This document shows, one piece after another, positions 8,271-17,264 of a DNA stretch of 32,715 nucleotides. The notes beneath the pieces were generated by a model. That model did no database searches and was not told the DNA's origin. It saw only the letters and a program-made list of their open reading frames with translations. The stretch's first letter is position 1. Each line of letters opens with the position of its first letter. Position numbers and translations under genes: made by a program. Source of the stretch: Bacteroidales bacterium (GTDB taxonomy: Bacteria > Bacteroidota > Bacteroidia > Bacteroidales > P3); the NCBI GenBank assembly GCA_009785505.1, contig WQWA01000023.1, positions 1-32,715 on the forward strand. The letters are read 5' to 3'.

Positions 8271-9436
8271 CACAATTTTAGATTTTTGATTGCCTTTTCA
8301 GCAAAAAGTCGTGTTTCTTTATCGGTTTCGGTTAGGGTTTCCAACATGATATTTTTTTCGAAAGGTATTGTTTTTAGACAGGTTTCGATAAGGTCGGACA
8401 TTTGTAAAAAACCTATTTTGTCTTGCAAAAATGCTTGAACAGCAATCTCGTTGGAAGCATTCAAAATGCAGGGTGCATTTCCGCCCATGCGTCCGGAATC
8501 ATAGGCTAATTGAAGGTTTCGGAATGTGGACATATCCGGTTTTTCAAAGGTTAATTGCCCCATTTCGGTAAAATCAAATCTCGGATAAGCCGTTGGTAGT
8601 CGCTCGGGATATGCCATGGCGTACTGTATGGGCAATTTCATGTCAGGCAATCCCAACTGTGCTTTTATTGAGCCATCGGCAAATTGGACAGCTGAATGTA
8701 TAATGGATTGCGGATGAACAACCACTTCGATTTGATCAAAATCCACATCAAACAACCACTTGGCTTCAATCACTTCAAGTCCTTTATTCATCAATGTTGC
8801 AGAATCTATCGTGATTTTTTGTCCCATCGTCCATGTGGGATGTTTTAAAGCTTCATTTTTGGTGATTTTTTGCAATTCCGAGATTTTTTTTCCTCGAAAC
8901 GGACCGCCGGAACTGGTTAAAATCAATTTTTCAATCGCATTGTCATACTCGCCGGTCAAACATTGAAAAATCGCCGAATGTTCGGAATCTACAGGGATTA
9001 TCGGCACTTTGTTTTCGAGTGTTAATGCTGAAATCAATTCACCGGCTACAACCAACGTTTCTTTGTTTGCCAAAGCAATCGGTTTTTTTGCCTTGACAGC
9101 ATGAATCGTCGGAAGTAAACCCGCAGAGCCAACTATAGCCGTTAGCACCATATCAACGGTGTGCATCTCAACAACTTCACACATTGCTTTTGCACCTGCA
9201 AAAACTTTGATATCGTGAGGGTCTAAAACATTTTTTACACCTTTGTAAAACGCTTCGTTACCGATAACTACAGCATTCGGATTGTATTGAATGGCTTGTT
9301 TTACCAAGAGTTCCCACTGGTTTTGAGCAGTCAAAACTTCCACTTCAAAACGTTCCGATTGCTCAGAAATTACTTCCAAAGCCTGCGTACCGATTGAACC
9401 GGTAGAACCTAATATGGCGATGCGTTTTTTGTTCAT
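8270..9436 (-). CDS. dxr: 1-deoxy-D-xylulose 5-phosphate reductoisomerase
   Basis: The 388-residue enzyme converts DXP to 2-C-methyl-D-erythritol 4-phosphate with NADPH, the committed step of the MEP isoprenoid pathway. The N-terminal NADPH site is GSTGSIGTQAL (about 8-18). Active-site motifs KPIALANKETLV, VDSEHSAIFQCL, SGGPFR and ATLMNKGLEVIEA (metal and substrate binding) are all present, and the length is normal. The frame is open to 9463, but a promoter at 9468-9498 would start transcription at about 9460, so the ATG at 9436 (MNKKRIAILGSTG) is the true start. It leads a three-gene operon with a small lipoprotein and a SprT-like gene. Confidence 0.97.
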   Translation of the reverse strand: MNKKRIAILGSTGSIGTQALEVISEQSERFEVEVLTAQNQWELLVKQAIQYNPNAVVIGNEAFYKGVKNVLDPHDIKVFAGAKAMCEVVEMHTVDMVLTAIVGSAGLLPTIHAVKAKKPIALANKETLVVAGELISALTLENKVPIIPVDSEHSAIFQCLTGEYDNAIEKLILTSSGGPFRGKKISELQKITKNEALKHPTWTMGQKITIDSATLMNKGLEVIEAKWLFDVDFDQIEVVVHPQSIIHSAVQFADGSIKAQLGLPDMKLPIQYAMAYPERLPTAYPRFDFTEMGQLTFEKPDMSTFRNLQLAYDSGRMGGNAPCILNASNEIAVQAFLQDKIGFLQMSDLIETCLKTIPFEKNIMLETLTETDKETRLFAEKAIKNLKL

Positions 9437-9467
9437 AGAATTGATGAGGGTATATCCATTCAATTTG

Positions 9468-9498
9468 CAAAATTACGAAAAATTATGAAAAATACAAA
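9468..9498 (-). promoter_or_regulatory. Promoter of dxr operon
   Basis: Minus-strand TTTG (9498-9495) and TAATTTTG (9475-9468) with 19 bases between fit TTTG-N19/20-TAnnTTTG. It excludes the upstream ATG at 9463 as the dxr start. Confidence 0.65.
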
Positions 9499-9514
9499 TT
9501 TTTCATAAAAAGAA

Positions 9515-10522
9515 TCAGTATTGATGCAACCCCTGCCAGGATTCCGGAAAGAGCCCTACCCCAAACCAACACAGTTGCAAAAGAAGGTAAGCCACAACTA
9601 TCAATACAGCTAAGGTTTTATGGCGATCTTTGTAAAAATATCTGAAATGTAATGCGCCCAAAAATGCAATCCATGCGATTGCCGCTAAATTTTCTTTTAA
9701 ACTAAACGCCCAAAAACCACCCCAAGCCTCTTTTGCCCACAAAGAGCCAAAAAGTAAGCCGATTCCCATCGACATCGTGCCAAAAATCAATAAGAAATCC
9801 GTTGCCGATTGAATAAATTGTTTTTGTTTCTGTGTAAAAAGCCTGTAAATACTCAGCAAACAAGCGATAGACAATGCGGCGTAAGCAAACATATACACCG
9901 CAATATGAGGGACAAACCACCAACTTCGTAAAGCAGGAATTAATTTTTTTCCTTCAAACAAATATCCCCAAAACGGTATAAGGCAGAATCCTACTCCTGC
10001 AACCAACACAATCCATGCAATAGTTGAATTTTCAGCAAATCGCAGTCTCCAGATGTACAAAAATAATCCGACCAAAAGCATGATAATCGCCACATACTTG
10101 GCATAAACCCAAGGATCATAAACCACCAATAAAATCACATATTCCGGATTCGGATTTCTTCGATCGTAACTCGACAAATAAATGTCGTAACCCATAAATC
10201 GTGCAGGGTGGTTCACGCGGATAAGAGTCCGTTGATGTGTTTCGTTATAGATAAGAACAATATCCGCACTGTAAGATTTAGGCTGCCCGTTGGCGTGAGA
10301 TTTGGCTTCAAAATTTTTAAATAGAATTCGAAACGGCAGGTGATAAAATTCTTGATTGTCGCTTATAGCTATGTGTTCCGGCAATCCTGTAAATGCTCTG
10401 ACATTTAATCTTTGATGTTCAAAACTTCCTAAACCTGCAAATAGCAAAGTCAGAAACAGCCCTACGTGAGTGAACCAAAATGCTACGCTTTTACGCAAAA
10501 TCAATGTCGTAATTTTTTTCAT
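9515..10522 (-). CDS. Reduced ResB/CcsA-like cytochrome c biogenesis membrane protein
   Basis: A 335-residue membrane protein. After one N-terminal membrane helix (about 14-32) comes an extracytoplasmic segment resembling the C-terminal half of ResB (FRILFKNFEAKSHANGQPKS, then VNHPARFMGYDIYLSSYD). A CcsA-like module of about seven helices follows, with FVPHIAVYMFAY and WAKEAWGGFWAFSLKENLAA. In System II cytochrome c maturation, ResB and CcsA carry heme across the membrane and attach it. Here the WWD signature (usually WGGYWxWDPKE) reads WGGFWAFSLKE, lacking the Trp-Asp-Pro core, while a candidate heme-ligand His (VPHIAVY) and LHFRY remain. It is far shorter than the fused CcsBA of about 1000 residues. 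No cytochrome gene is adjacent. The start at 10522 is only 8 bases from the -7 box. Confidence 0.75.
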   Translation of the reverse strand: MKKITTLILRKSVAFWFTHVGLFLTLLFAGLGSFEHQRLNVRAFTGLPEHIAISDNQEFYHLPFRILFKNFEAKSHANGQPKSYSADIVLIYNETHQRTLIRVNHPARFMGYDIYLSSYDRRNPNPEYVILLVVYDPWVYAKYVAIIMLLVGLFLYIWRLRFAENSTIAWIVLVAGVGFCLIPFWGYLFEGKKLIPALRSWWFVPHIAVYMFAYAALSIACLLSIYRLFTQKQKQFIQSATDFLLIFGTMSMGIGLLFGSLWAKEAWGGFWAFSLKENLAAIAWIAFLGALHFRYFYKDRHKTLAVLIVVAYLLLQLCWFGVGLFPESWQGLHQY

Positions 10523-10526
10523 CACT

Positions 10527-10562
10527 TTTGCAAAGATACGATTTTTTTTGTATCTTTGCAGA
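10527..10562. promoter_or_regulatory. Divergent promoter pair, ccsA-like (minus) / ribE (plus)
   Basis: On the plus strand, TTTG (10527-10530) and TATCTTTG (10551-10558), spaced by 20 bases, serve ribE. On the minus strand, TATCTTTG (10538-10531) serves the ccsA-like gene; its -33 position (10562-10559) reads TCTG. The two -7 boxes are 12 bases apart in inverted orientation, and the plus -33 box abuts the minus -7 box. Confidence 0.8.
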
Positions 10563-10574
10563 AAAAATACGACT

Positions 10575-11186
10575 ATGTTTACAGGAATTGTTGAAAAAAC
10601 CGCAAAAGTTGTGGGCATTGAAAAAGAACAAACCAATGTTCATTTTACCCTCGAAACACCCATCGCAAAAGAGTTGAAAGTTGACCAAAGTATGTCGCAC
10701 GACGGCTGTTGTCTTACCGTTGTAAAAGTGGATCACGACAAAAATCAGTATGTCGTAACTGCCATGCAAGAAACTTTAAACTGCACAAATCTCAGCACTT
10801 GGGAAGTCGGCACTGAAGTCAACCTCGAACGCTCGATGCTTTTGGGCGGACGTTTCGACGGACACGTTGTACAAGGACATGTTGATCAAGTTGCCGTTTG
10901 CGACAGAGTTGAAGCTTTAGACGGAAGTTGGAAGTTCTATTTTACTTACGATGTGAAAAAAGATTTCTTCACGGTTGACAAAGGCTCAATTTCCGTGAAT
11001 GGCGTGAGTTTGACCGTAGTTGATTCCGAGCCCGGAATGTTTTCGGTTGCAATTATTCCCTACACTTACGAAGTGACCAATTTTCACAATTTCAAAAAAG
11101 GAACTGTTGTGAATATTGAGTTCGATGTGTTTGGGAAGTACGTCGCTCGCCTGTTTGACGAATATATCAAACAGAAAGGGTTGTAA
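10575..11186 (+). CDS. ribE: Riboflavin synthase, alpha subunit
   Basis: The 203-residue protein makes riboflavin from two molecules of 6,7-dimethyl-8-ribityllumazine. It starts MFTGIVEKTAKVVGIEKEQ, the family's hallmark N-terminus (MFTGIVE), and consists of two similar beta-barrel lumazine-binding repeats (about 1-97 and 98-190). Each has its own marker: SMSHDGCCLTVVKV in the first and GSISVNGVSLTVVD in the second; GHVVQGHVDQ starts the second repeat. Length is normal (about 200). The frame is open back to 10470, but the promoter at 10551-10558 fixes the start at 10575. The gene stands alone, with a convergent NfeD-like gene downstream. Confidence 0.97.
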   Translation: MFTGIVEKTAKVVGIEKEQTNVHFTLETPIAKELKVDQSMSHDGCCLTVVKVDHDKNQYVVTAMQETLNCTNLSTWEVGTEVNLERSMLLGGRFDGHVVQGHVDQVAVCDRVEALDGSWKFYFTYDVKKDFFTVDKGSISVNGVSLTVVDSEPGMFSVAIIPYTYEVTNFHNFKKGTVVNIEFDVFGKYVARLFDEYIKQKGL

Positions 11187-11188
11187 TA

Positions 11189-11220
11189 TTGTAGGGGCGA
11201 GGCATGCCTCGCCCCTACAA
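11189..11220. repeat. Dispersed GC-rich palindrome, copy 3 (ribE/NfeD convergent junction)
   Basis: A perfect 32-base palindrome whose central 28 bases (11191-11218) are identical to the copy at 3376-3403. It fills the 35-base space between the stop codons of ribE (11186) and the convergent NfeD-like gene (11222). It may act as a shared transcript-end hairpin, although no strong T-tract follows on either side. Confidence 0.9.
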
Positions 11221-11221
11221 A

Positions 11222-11692
11222 TTAAACTGCCGTTACAAAAATCTTGTTATTTTCGATTTTCACGACTTTTACCGGCGTTTTTTGATCGGTGAAGCCGTCT
11301 AAGGAGTGCACCTCAACAATTTCTCCATCGAAAGTGGCTTGTCCTACGGGAACCAAGCGTGACACGGCTATCCCTTCGTGTCCGACATTCACTTTGTGTT
11401 TATTAACAACGTTTACTCTGCCTTCGAGTTCGTCCTTAAGCATCATTTTCTTCCATGATTTTGTCCTAACAAACCAAATCACAAAAACCGAACAAATTGC
11501 CAAAACAGAAAGCAAGGAAATCCAACCTGCGACCGGCCCGAAAACAAGAAACATTCGAACAATTCCGATAACCAAGCAAGTTATACCGCCAATTCCAAGT
11601 ACGGATGTACCCGGAAACACGAATAAATCTAACAGAATCAGCAGAAATCCTGCAATAATCAAAAACAATACCCAAGAGAAAATTATTTCCAT
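11222..11692 (-). CDS. NfeD-like membrane protein (short form)
   Basis: The 156-residue protein has two to three hydrophobic segments in the first 80 residues (WVLFLIIAGFLLILLDLFVF, ITCLVIGIVRMFLVFG, LLSVLAICSVFVIWFV), then a soluble C-terminal domain. That domain (GHEGIAVSRLVPVGQATFDG, then EIVEVHSLDGF) matches the OB-fold of NfeD proteins (G..G.a.s.L.P.G.a...G...dv.s.G.fi). Short NfeD proteins usually partner with stomatin/flotillin-like SPFH proteins in membrane quality control; no SPFH gene is next to it here. It follows the SPOR protein gene by 12 bases in the same operon. Confidence 0.8.
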   Translation of the reverse strand: MEIIFSWVLFLIIAGFLLILLDLFVFPGTSVLGIGGITCLVIGIVRMFLVFGPVAGWISLLSVLAICSVFVIWFVRTKSWKKMMLKDELEGRVNVVNKHKVNVGHEGIAVSRLVPVGQATFDGEIVEVHSLDGFTDQKTPVKVVKIENNKIFVTAV

Positions 11693-11704
11693 AACTATTT
11701 TATT

Positions 11705-13114
11705 TTATTGTATACTCATTGAAACACGTTGATTACCTCTATATCCCGACACAAAACACTCAAAGCCGAGAGCCTGAATCCGCCTGCGAATCGCATCTGC
11801 CTCTTCAAAAGTTGTAAATGGCACGGTTACGTAGCGATAATATCCGTCAAACGGCGTGTGGGTGATGACTTCCATGCGTAAATTCGGCATAGCACGATAC
11901 AGCGCATCGAAATGTCCACGAAACTCCGATGTTCTTGATGCCGCAAGTTGTATGCGGTAAACAACCCTTCCGTGATCAGCAGGTTGAGCTTGTGCAGGTG
12001 CATGAAATATCTGATTTGCAGTTGAGAAGCAAGCTTTCAATTCCTCACGTGTTGTGGCTAAATCTTCTCTCAACTGGCCGATTTCTTCGATCTTTTCTTG
12101 TAAACGTGCTTGTACATCACCTTCAACAGCGGGAGTTTGCACAAAAACAGTATCAATACGATCAAATATTTGAGGTTTTCGGTTGAAGCGATAAATATTG
12201 TTTCTATTTGCTCCGGCAACACTACGATTTGAAATGAAAAAGCCATCATTTCCGTCTTGCTGAATTAAAATTGAAAAATCGTCCGCACTTGAATTAATTG
12301 GAGCACCGAGATTAATCGGCTCAGAGAATTCCAATCTACTCAAATCACTACTTCCTGAAACGGCGTGTGTTTTTCCGTCAAGCATGATTCTGCTAACAAA
12401 AATATCCAAACCGCCCATTCCGGGATGTCCATCAGAAGCAAAGAATAATAGGGAATCTCGGAACAATTGTGGATAACTCTCAACCCTATTTGTGTTGATT
12501 ACTGCAGGCAGCATAACAGGAGTTGTCCAAGTATTGTCTCCTCTCCGTCTTGCCATGTGCAGATTAGTTTGTCCGCCTCTTTGAATAGTAAAAAACATCA
12601 CATTTCCGTCAGAACTCAAAGCCGGGTGGCCAATTATCGCATTTTCGTCGTGAAACGACTGTTGTGCCGGTCTGCTCCCTCTACCTGTTTGGTCTACGTG
12701 AAAAGCAAGAATGTTACAACTTTGCGGTCTACCTCTTCTCGGAACCGGACAGCGCATCACGTAGTAGGTATTCGTGTGTGGATCAAATGCAAATGCACGA
12801 TTCGCCTCCGACGATCTTACTGTTTGGGGCTGCACTATAGGATTCCAGCCGATTATGCTGCCTTGTTCAAAATCGTAAATCCCATGAGCGAAAAAAAGCT
12901 GCGGCGGCCTCTGTCTCCGACTTCCTCTTGGGGAAGTACGATCCGACGAAAACAACAAAGAACCTTTGTACCACGCCAATGAAAACTGGTTGTTTGTGGG
13001 TGTGTTCAATTCAGTTACCAGAACTACTGAGTCTGTAGTTTGTGTTACCGGATTTTGTGCCGTTAGCGCTAAGCCGAGCAACAATAGTGCAAAAAGTGAG
13101 GTTGGTTTTTTCAT
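11705..13114 (-). CDS. Secreted beta-propeller (PD40-like) and SPOR-domain protein
   Basis: The 469-residue exported protein has a signal peptide (MKKPTSLFALLLLGLALTAQ). A repeat region at about 30-310 has WD40-like/PD40 blades (HPALSSDGNVMFFT, SYPQLFRDSLLFFASDGHPG, GGLDIFVS). A short predicted coiled coil follows (about 325-355, EKIEEIGQLREDLATTREEL), then a C-terminal SPOR domain (about 375-462, VYRIQLAASRTSEF to GFECFVSGY), which in other proteins binds denuded septal peptidoglycan. This suggests a cell-envelope protein anchored to peptidoglycan, perhaps related to the propeller-bearing PorE-type proteins but lacking OmpA. The open frame extends to 13135, but that lies in the -7 box; ATG 13114 is the start. 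The NfeD-like gene follows. Confidence 0.82.
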   Translation of the reverse strand: MKKPTSLFALLLLGLALTAQNPVTQTTDSVVLVTELNTPTNNQFSLAWYKGSLLFSSDRTSPRGSRRQRPPQLFFAHGIYDFEQGSIIGWNPIVQPQTVRSSEANRAFAFDPHTNTYYVMRCPVPRRGRPQSCNILAFHVDQTGRGSRPAQQSFHDENAIIGHPALSSDGNVMFFTIQRGGQTNLHMARRRGDNTWTTPVMLPAVINTNRVESYPQLFRDSLLFFASDGHPGMGGLDIFVSRIMLDGKTHAVSGSSDLSRLEFSEPINLGAPINSSADDFSILIQQDGNDGFFISNRSVAGANRNNIYRFNRKPQIFDRIDTVFVQTPAVEGDVQARLQEKIEEIGQLREDLATTREELKACFSTANQIFHAPAQAQPADHGRVVYRIQLAASRTSEFRGHFDALYRAMPNLRMEVITHTPFDGYYRYVTVPFTTFEEADAIRRRIQALGFECFVSGYRGNQRVSMSIQ

Positions 13115-13132
13115 GAGGGTATGATTTTTTTG

Positions 13133-13164
13133 CAAATTTACGAAAAAAAAATTAAAGTACCAAA
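13133..13164 (-). promoter_or_regulatory. Promoter of SPOR protein-NfeD operon
   Basis: Minus-strand TTTG (13164-13161) and TAAATTTG (13140-13133) with 20 bases between. The -7 box ends 18 bases before the ATG at 13114, and the -33 box is inside the last codons of lon. Confidence 0.72.
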
Positions 13165-15566
13165 TTTAATACTTCACTCATCTTGCCGACATAGTGAAAC
13201 TTCAAATCTTTTAGGTATTCTTTTTCGATTTCTTCGATATGGCGTTTGTTGTCTTTGCAAAGAATGATATTCTTGATTCCCGCACGCCTCGCCGCAAGAA
13301 TTTTTTCTTTGATGCCGCCAACAGGCAGCACTTCTCCGCGAAGTGTGATTTCTCCGGTCATGGCAAAATTTGCTTTCACTTTTTTGTTCAAAAATACGGA
13401 TGCCAAAGCCGTGAACATTGCTACGCCGGCGGATGGTCCGTCTTTTGGCGTTGCACCTTCCGGCACGTGGATATGTACATTGTGCGTTTCAAACATAGCT
13501 TCGTCAATACCGACATCTTTTGCATGAGATTTCAGATATTCAAACGCCAAAGTTGCCGATTCTTTCATTACGCCGCCCAAATTTCCGGTCATGGTAAGGT
13601 TTCCTTTGCCAACGCTCAAACTCGCTTCGATAAACAAAATATCTCCGCCAACTGACGTCCAAGCCAAACCGGTGACAACACCCTTCATGTTTTCTTTCAG
13701 TCCTAAAGACTTGTCGAATCTGAAAGCACCCAATGCTTTTTCGAGTTCTTTCGATGAAATTTCCGGTGAATATTTTTTCTTTTCAGCGATTTGTCGGGCA
13801 CGATGACGAATCAATTTGGCAATTTGCTTGTCTAACTGACGGACACCGGATTCGCGTGTGTATTTTTCGACGATCTCCTTAATCAGACCATCGGAAAGTT
13901 CAAACTGTTTTGCTTCTACGCCGTTTGCTTGAAGCTGTTTGGCAATCAAATGTCGCTTGGCAATTTCGACTTTTTCTTCGATGATGTAGCCTGCAATATC
14001 GATCACTTCCATTCTGTCCAAAAGTGCCGGATGAATATTTCCGATTGAGTTCGCTGTTGCCACAAATAGGACTTTCGATAAATCGAAGTCAATATCTAAG
14101 AAGTTGTCATGAAATGCTGTATTTTGTTCCGGATCCAACACTTCCAACAAGGCTGCCGAAGGGTCTCCTTGAACATTCATACCCAAAATTTTATCAATCT
14201 CGTCCAGAACAAAAACCGGATTGGCTGTTTTTGCTTTTTTCAAGTTGGTAATAATTCGTCCGGGCATGGCTCCGATGTAGGTTCTGCGGTGTCCGCGGAT
14301 TTCCGATTCGTCACGCAGTCCGCCCAATGAAATTCTTACATATTTTCGTCCGATGGCTTCTGCGAGCGATTTTCCGAGTGAAGTTTTTCCGACTCCCGGA
14401 GGTCCAAATAAGCATAAAATCGGAGCTTTCAAGTCGCCTTTGAGTTTCAAAACTGCCAAATGTTCGATGATCCGTTCTTTTACTTTTTCCAAGCCAAAAT
14501 GGTCGGCATCTAAAACTTTTTGAGCTTGTTTCAAGTCAAAATTATCAGGGGTATATTCGTTCCAAGGCAATTCAACAACTGTGGAAAGATAGTTTAATTG
14601 TGTCGAATAATCGGGCGACATCGAGTGCAGTCGCTGTAATTTTTTCAACTCTTTTTCGAAAATTTCCTTAACCTCTTCCGACCATTTTTTCTTTTCTGCT
14701 TTCTCTTTGAGTTCTTTAACATCGTTATCCACCTGCGAGCCACCCAATTCTTTTTGAATGGTTTTCAGTTGCTCATTCAGGATGTGCTCACGATATTGCT
14801 TGTTCATTTTCGAGTGCACTTTACCTTGAATCTGCTGTTTCAAATCCACGCGCTCCAACTCGTGCGTGAGCAATTCCAAAAGGATTTGTGCACGTTCATG
14901 CAAGTTCGAAGTTTCGATCAATCGTTGTTTTTCAATGCCGTCCGCTTCAAGCATCGAAGCCACAAAATTGAGCAGAAAATTGGTATTTCCGATGTTTTTG
15001 ATGACGAAATCCAAATCATTCGGAATATGTGGTGATTTGTTGATGATTTGTTTGGCTAAATCTCGGATCGAAGAGAGAAGCGCCAGACTTTCCTCGTCTT
15101 TTACAAAAGGCTCTTCATCCGGAGTTGCCGTAACTTCCGCAACAAAATACGGATCAGTTTGAATATATCTTTCGATTTTAATTCGTCGAACACCTTGGAT
15201 GATAACCATTGTGCTACCGTCGGGCATTTGAATGATTTGCCCCACGATGCCCATCGTTGCGATGTCGTATAAATCTTTAGGTTCGGGCTCTTTGTCAAGA
15301 TCTTTGTCTCGCTGAGCTACCACGCCGAGATACTGTTGTTTTTGCCCTTGCTCTTGCAGATGCTTGATCAATTCTTTAGCCTTATCGCGTCCTACGGTAA
15401 CGGGCATAACAATTCCCGGATACAACACCGTATTCCGCAAAGGAAGAATAGGCAAGACTTCCGGCACCGGTTCTTTTTTTAAATCTTCTTCACTTTCCGG
15501 AGAAAAAGCCGGAATAAATTCGGTTTCGGTTTCTATAAATTCCGATAGATTCAACAGGTCGTTCAT
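13152..15566 (-). CDS. lon: ATP-dependent Lon protease (LonA)
   Basis: The 804-residue cytoplasmic AAA+ serine protease degrades misfolded and some regulatory proteins. The N-terminal LON substrate domain runs from about 36 ([17 protein letters not shown]) to 245. The AAA+ module has Walker [10 protein letters not shown] (388-396) and Walker B VFVLDEID (451-458). The C-terminal protease domain has the catalytic Ser712 in [12 protein letters not shown] and Lys755 in [11 protein letters not shown]. Length is normal. It starts 5 bases after the GlmU-like gene stops, so the two are probably co-transcribed. No heat-shock-type operator is evident upstream of lon itself. Confidence 0.97.
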   Translation of the reverse strand: MNDLLNLSEFIETETEFIPAFSPESEEDLKKEPVPEVLPILPLRNTVLYPGIVMPVTVGRDKAKELIKHLQEQGQKQQYLGVVAQRDKDLDKEPEPKDLYDIATMGIVGQIIQMPDGSTMVIIQGVRRIKIERYIQTDPYFVAEVTATPDEEPFVKDEESLALLSSIRDLAKQIINKSPHIPNDLDFVIKNIGNTNFLLNFVASMLEADGIEKQRLIETSNLHERAQILLELLTHELERVDLKQQIQGKVHSKMNKQYREHILNEQLKTIQKELGGSQVDNDVKELKEKAEKKKWSEEVKEIFEKELKKLQRLHSMSPDYSTQLNYLSTVVELPWNEYTPDNFDLKQAQKVLDADHFGLEKVKERIIEHLAVLKLKGDLKAPILCLFGPPGVGKTSLGKSLAEAIGRKYVRISLGGLRDESEIRGHRRTYIGAMPGRIITNLKKAKTANPVFVLDEIDKILGMNVQGDPSAALLEVLDPEQNTAFHDNFLDIDFDLSKVLFVATANSIGNIHPALLDRMEVIDIAGYIIEEKVEIAKRHLIAKQLQANGVEAKQFELSDGLIKEIVEKYTRESGVRQLDKQIAKLIRHRARQIAEKKKYSPEISSKELEKALGAFRFDKSLGLKENMKGVVTGLAWTSVGGDILFIEASLSVGKGNLTMTGNLGGVMKESATLAFEYLKSHAKDVGIDEAMFETHNVHIHVPEGATPKDGPSAGVAMFTALASVFLNKKVKANFAMTGEITLRGEVLPVGGIKEKILAARRAGIKNIILCKDNKRHIEEIEKEYLKDLKFHYVGKMSEVLNLVL

Positions 15567-15571
15567 CAGGA

Positions 15572-16750
15572 TTATTTTCTATAGGTGTGCGTAATTTTAA
15601 AAATATTCTTCAAGATATCGGCATCAATTTTATCGAATTTTTTGCCACGGCGTTCATACATGCGTTCTGCCACATCAATCACTTTGTCAACATCATGATG
15701 TTTTCCACCCCACGTGAACGAAGGTATAAAATTGCGCTGGAACCCCGAACCGAAAATGGTTGCACCAACACCGATTATCGTGCCAGTATTGAATGTGGTT
15801 TGAATGGCAACTTTGGTGTGATCGCCCATAAATAAACCGCAGAATTGTTGTCCTGTCCGCTCGAACGTCTCCCACGTGTAACTCCAAAGCTTGATTTCGT
15901 CATAAGTATTTTTCAAGTTCGAAGAATTTGTTCCCGCACCGATATTGCACCATTCGCCAATCACAGAATTACCCAAGAAACCATCGTGAGGTTTGTTTGA
16001 ATACCCTATGAAAATTACGTTTTCCACTTCTCCGCCAACTTTTGCGTAAGGTCCTAAAGTTGTAGCACCATAAATTGAGGTACCCATTTTTACTACGGCG
16101 TTTTCATTCATGGCGAAAGGGCCACGAATACGTGCTCCCTCCATGATTTCAGCGTTTTCGCCAACATAAATCGGACCTTTTTCTACGTTCAAAATTGCAC
16201 CCTCAATTTTTGCACCTTTTTCAATAAAAATTTGGCTTTCATCGCCGATAACTATATTTGTTTTGCTAATTTTCTGAGATTTACAGTCTTTTGTTAATCG
16301 TGCAAAATCTTTACGAATCATTTCATCGTTGAGCAAATACAAATCCCACAAATGACTGACTTTGATCAAATCGCCTGTAAACTCGATTTCTTCCATGTGC
16401 TCAAAAGCGTCTTCACTACTGCCATCAAGACCTTCCGCGTCCATACGGTAGGCAACAATGGTATCTCCGCAAGAAATTGCTTGATTGGCTTTGAGTTTTT
16501 TGATTTTTTCAGCTAATTCCGCACTTGGAATCACCGAACCATCGATTAAAACATTGTTTGTTTTTTTGATGGTCGGAAACTTTTTTTCCAGATATTTCTC
16601 GGTCAGAGTCGAGGTTTCGGCCTTCAAAAGGCTGTCCCATTTTTCACGAACGGTTGTGATTCCTACTCTCAAATCGGCCGTTGGGCGTGTGAATGTGAGA
16701 GGTTTAAGGTTCGAACGTGTGGTGGCGTCATCGAAAAGAATATAGTTCAT
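15572..16750 (-). CDS. GlmU-like sugar nucleotidyltransferase with left-handed beta-helix
   Basis: The roughly 392-residue protein begins MNYILFDDATTRSNLKPLTF. This is the N-terminus of a Bacteroidetes family annotated as GlmU-like or putative sugar phosphate nucleotidyltransferase. Its C-terminal half (about 180-370) is hexapeptide-repeat beta-helix (VGENAEIMEGARIRGPF, NSVIGEWCNIGAGTNSSNLK, IGVGATIFGSG), resembling GlmU/LpxA acyltransferase folds. The N-terminal part lacks a clear LxAGxGTR nucleotide-binding loop, so catalytic nucleotidyl transfer is uncertain. An ATG six codons upstream (16768, MKNTQP) is also possible. lon follows at 5 bases. No good promoter is seen in the 120 bases upstream, so it may be read through from rpmE. 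Confidence 0.82.
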   Translation of the reverse strand: MNYILFDDATTRSNLKPLTFTRPTADLRVGITTVREKWDSLLKAETSTLTEKYLEKKFPTIKKTNNVLIDGSVIPSAELAEKIKKLKANQAISCGDTIVAYRMDAEGLDGSSEDAFEHMEEIEFTGDLIKVSHLWDLYLLNDEMIRKDFARLTKDCKSQKISKTNIVIGDESQIFIEKGAKIEGAILNVEKGPIYVGENAEIMEGARIRGPFAMNENAVVKMGTSIYGATTLGPYAKVGGEVENVIFIGYSNKPHDGFLGNSVIGEWCNIGAGTNSSNLKNTYDEIKLWSYTWETFERTGQQFCGLFMGDHTKVAIQTTFNTGTIIGVGATIFGSGFQRNFIPSFTWGGKHHDVDKVIDVAERMYERRGKKFDKIDADILKNIFKITHTYRK

Positions 16751-16817
16751 CGGTTGAGTATTTTTCATTTATTTTACGATATTTTTCGGAAAAGGTTACA
16801 AATTTGGATAAAAAATA

Positions 16818-16843
16818 TAGGGGCAACGTATACGTCACCCCTA
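16818..16843. repeat. Dispersed palindrome, imperfect copy (rpmE/GlmU-like spacer)
   Basis: TAGGGG and CCCCTA arms flank an ACGTATACGT core, with mismatches between. The size and the arm design match the other palindromes here. It sits in the gap between rpmE and the GlmU-like gene (both minus strand), followed on the plus strand by CTACGG like the other copies. Confidence 0.65.
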
Positions 16844-16870
16844 CGGTCAATCCATTACAAAGAATTATTT

Positions 16871-17158
16871 TTATTCTGCCGAGTTCTCTTCTGTTGATTT
16901 CTTCTCTGCCGAATACTTTTTGTACTTATTCATAAACTTATCCACGCGACCTGCAGTATCTACCAATTTCACTTTTCCTGTGAAAAACGGGTGAGACGAA
17001 CTGGAGATTTCCAACTTCACCAAAGGATACTCGTTGCCGTCTTCCCATTGGATAGTTTCTTTTGTCGCAACAGTGGATTTTCCTAAGAATGCGTACTCGT
17101 TCGACATATCTTTAAATACAACCAATCTGTAGTCTTTAGGATGAATTTCTGCTTTCAT
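16871..17158 (-). CDS. rpmE: 50S ribosomal protein L31, type B
   Basis: The 95-residue protein begins [20 protein letters not shown] and contains [11 protein letters not shown] and [11 protein letters not shown], which identify the type B (zinc-free, C-minus) L31. The CxxC zinc ligands of type A L31 are absent. It carries a charged C-terminal extension ([16 protein letters not shown]) beyond the usual core. The upstream open frame to 17266 crosses the promoter, so the ATG at 17158 is the start. Type B L31 is a zinc-sparing paralogue in some bacteria, but in Bacteroidetes it is often the ordinary form. Its promoter faces that of the S41 protease gene. Confidence 0.95.
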   Translation of the reverse strand: MKAEIHPKDYRLVVFKDMSNEYAFLGKSTVATKETIQWEDGNEYPLVKLEISSSSHPFFTGKVKLVDTAGRVDKFMNKYKKYSAEKKSTEENSAE

Positions 17159-17199
17159 ATTTCTGTGATTTTTATACTTCGTTTCAAAATTTAGGACTG

Positions 17200-17248
17200 C
17201 AAAGATACGATTTTTTTTCGAAACAACCAAATTTTTTTCGTATCTTTG
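17200..17248. promoter_or_regulatory. Divergent promoters of rpmE (minus) and S41 protease (plus)
   Basis: Minus strand: TTTG (17231-17228) and TATCTTTG (17207-17200), spaced by 20, for rpmE. Plus strand: TATCTTTG (17241-17248) for the protease gene; its -33 position (17217-17220) reads TTCG, one mismatch. Confidence 0.75.
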
Positions 17249-17264
17249 CAAAAAAATGATGTTC

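Noticed and set aside
12467-12982. 171-codon plus-strand open frame opposite the SPOR protein gene
   Set aside because: Antisense shadow of a gene with clear signal peptide and SPOR domain; no promoter or recognisable motif.
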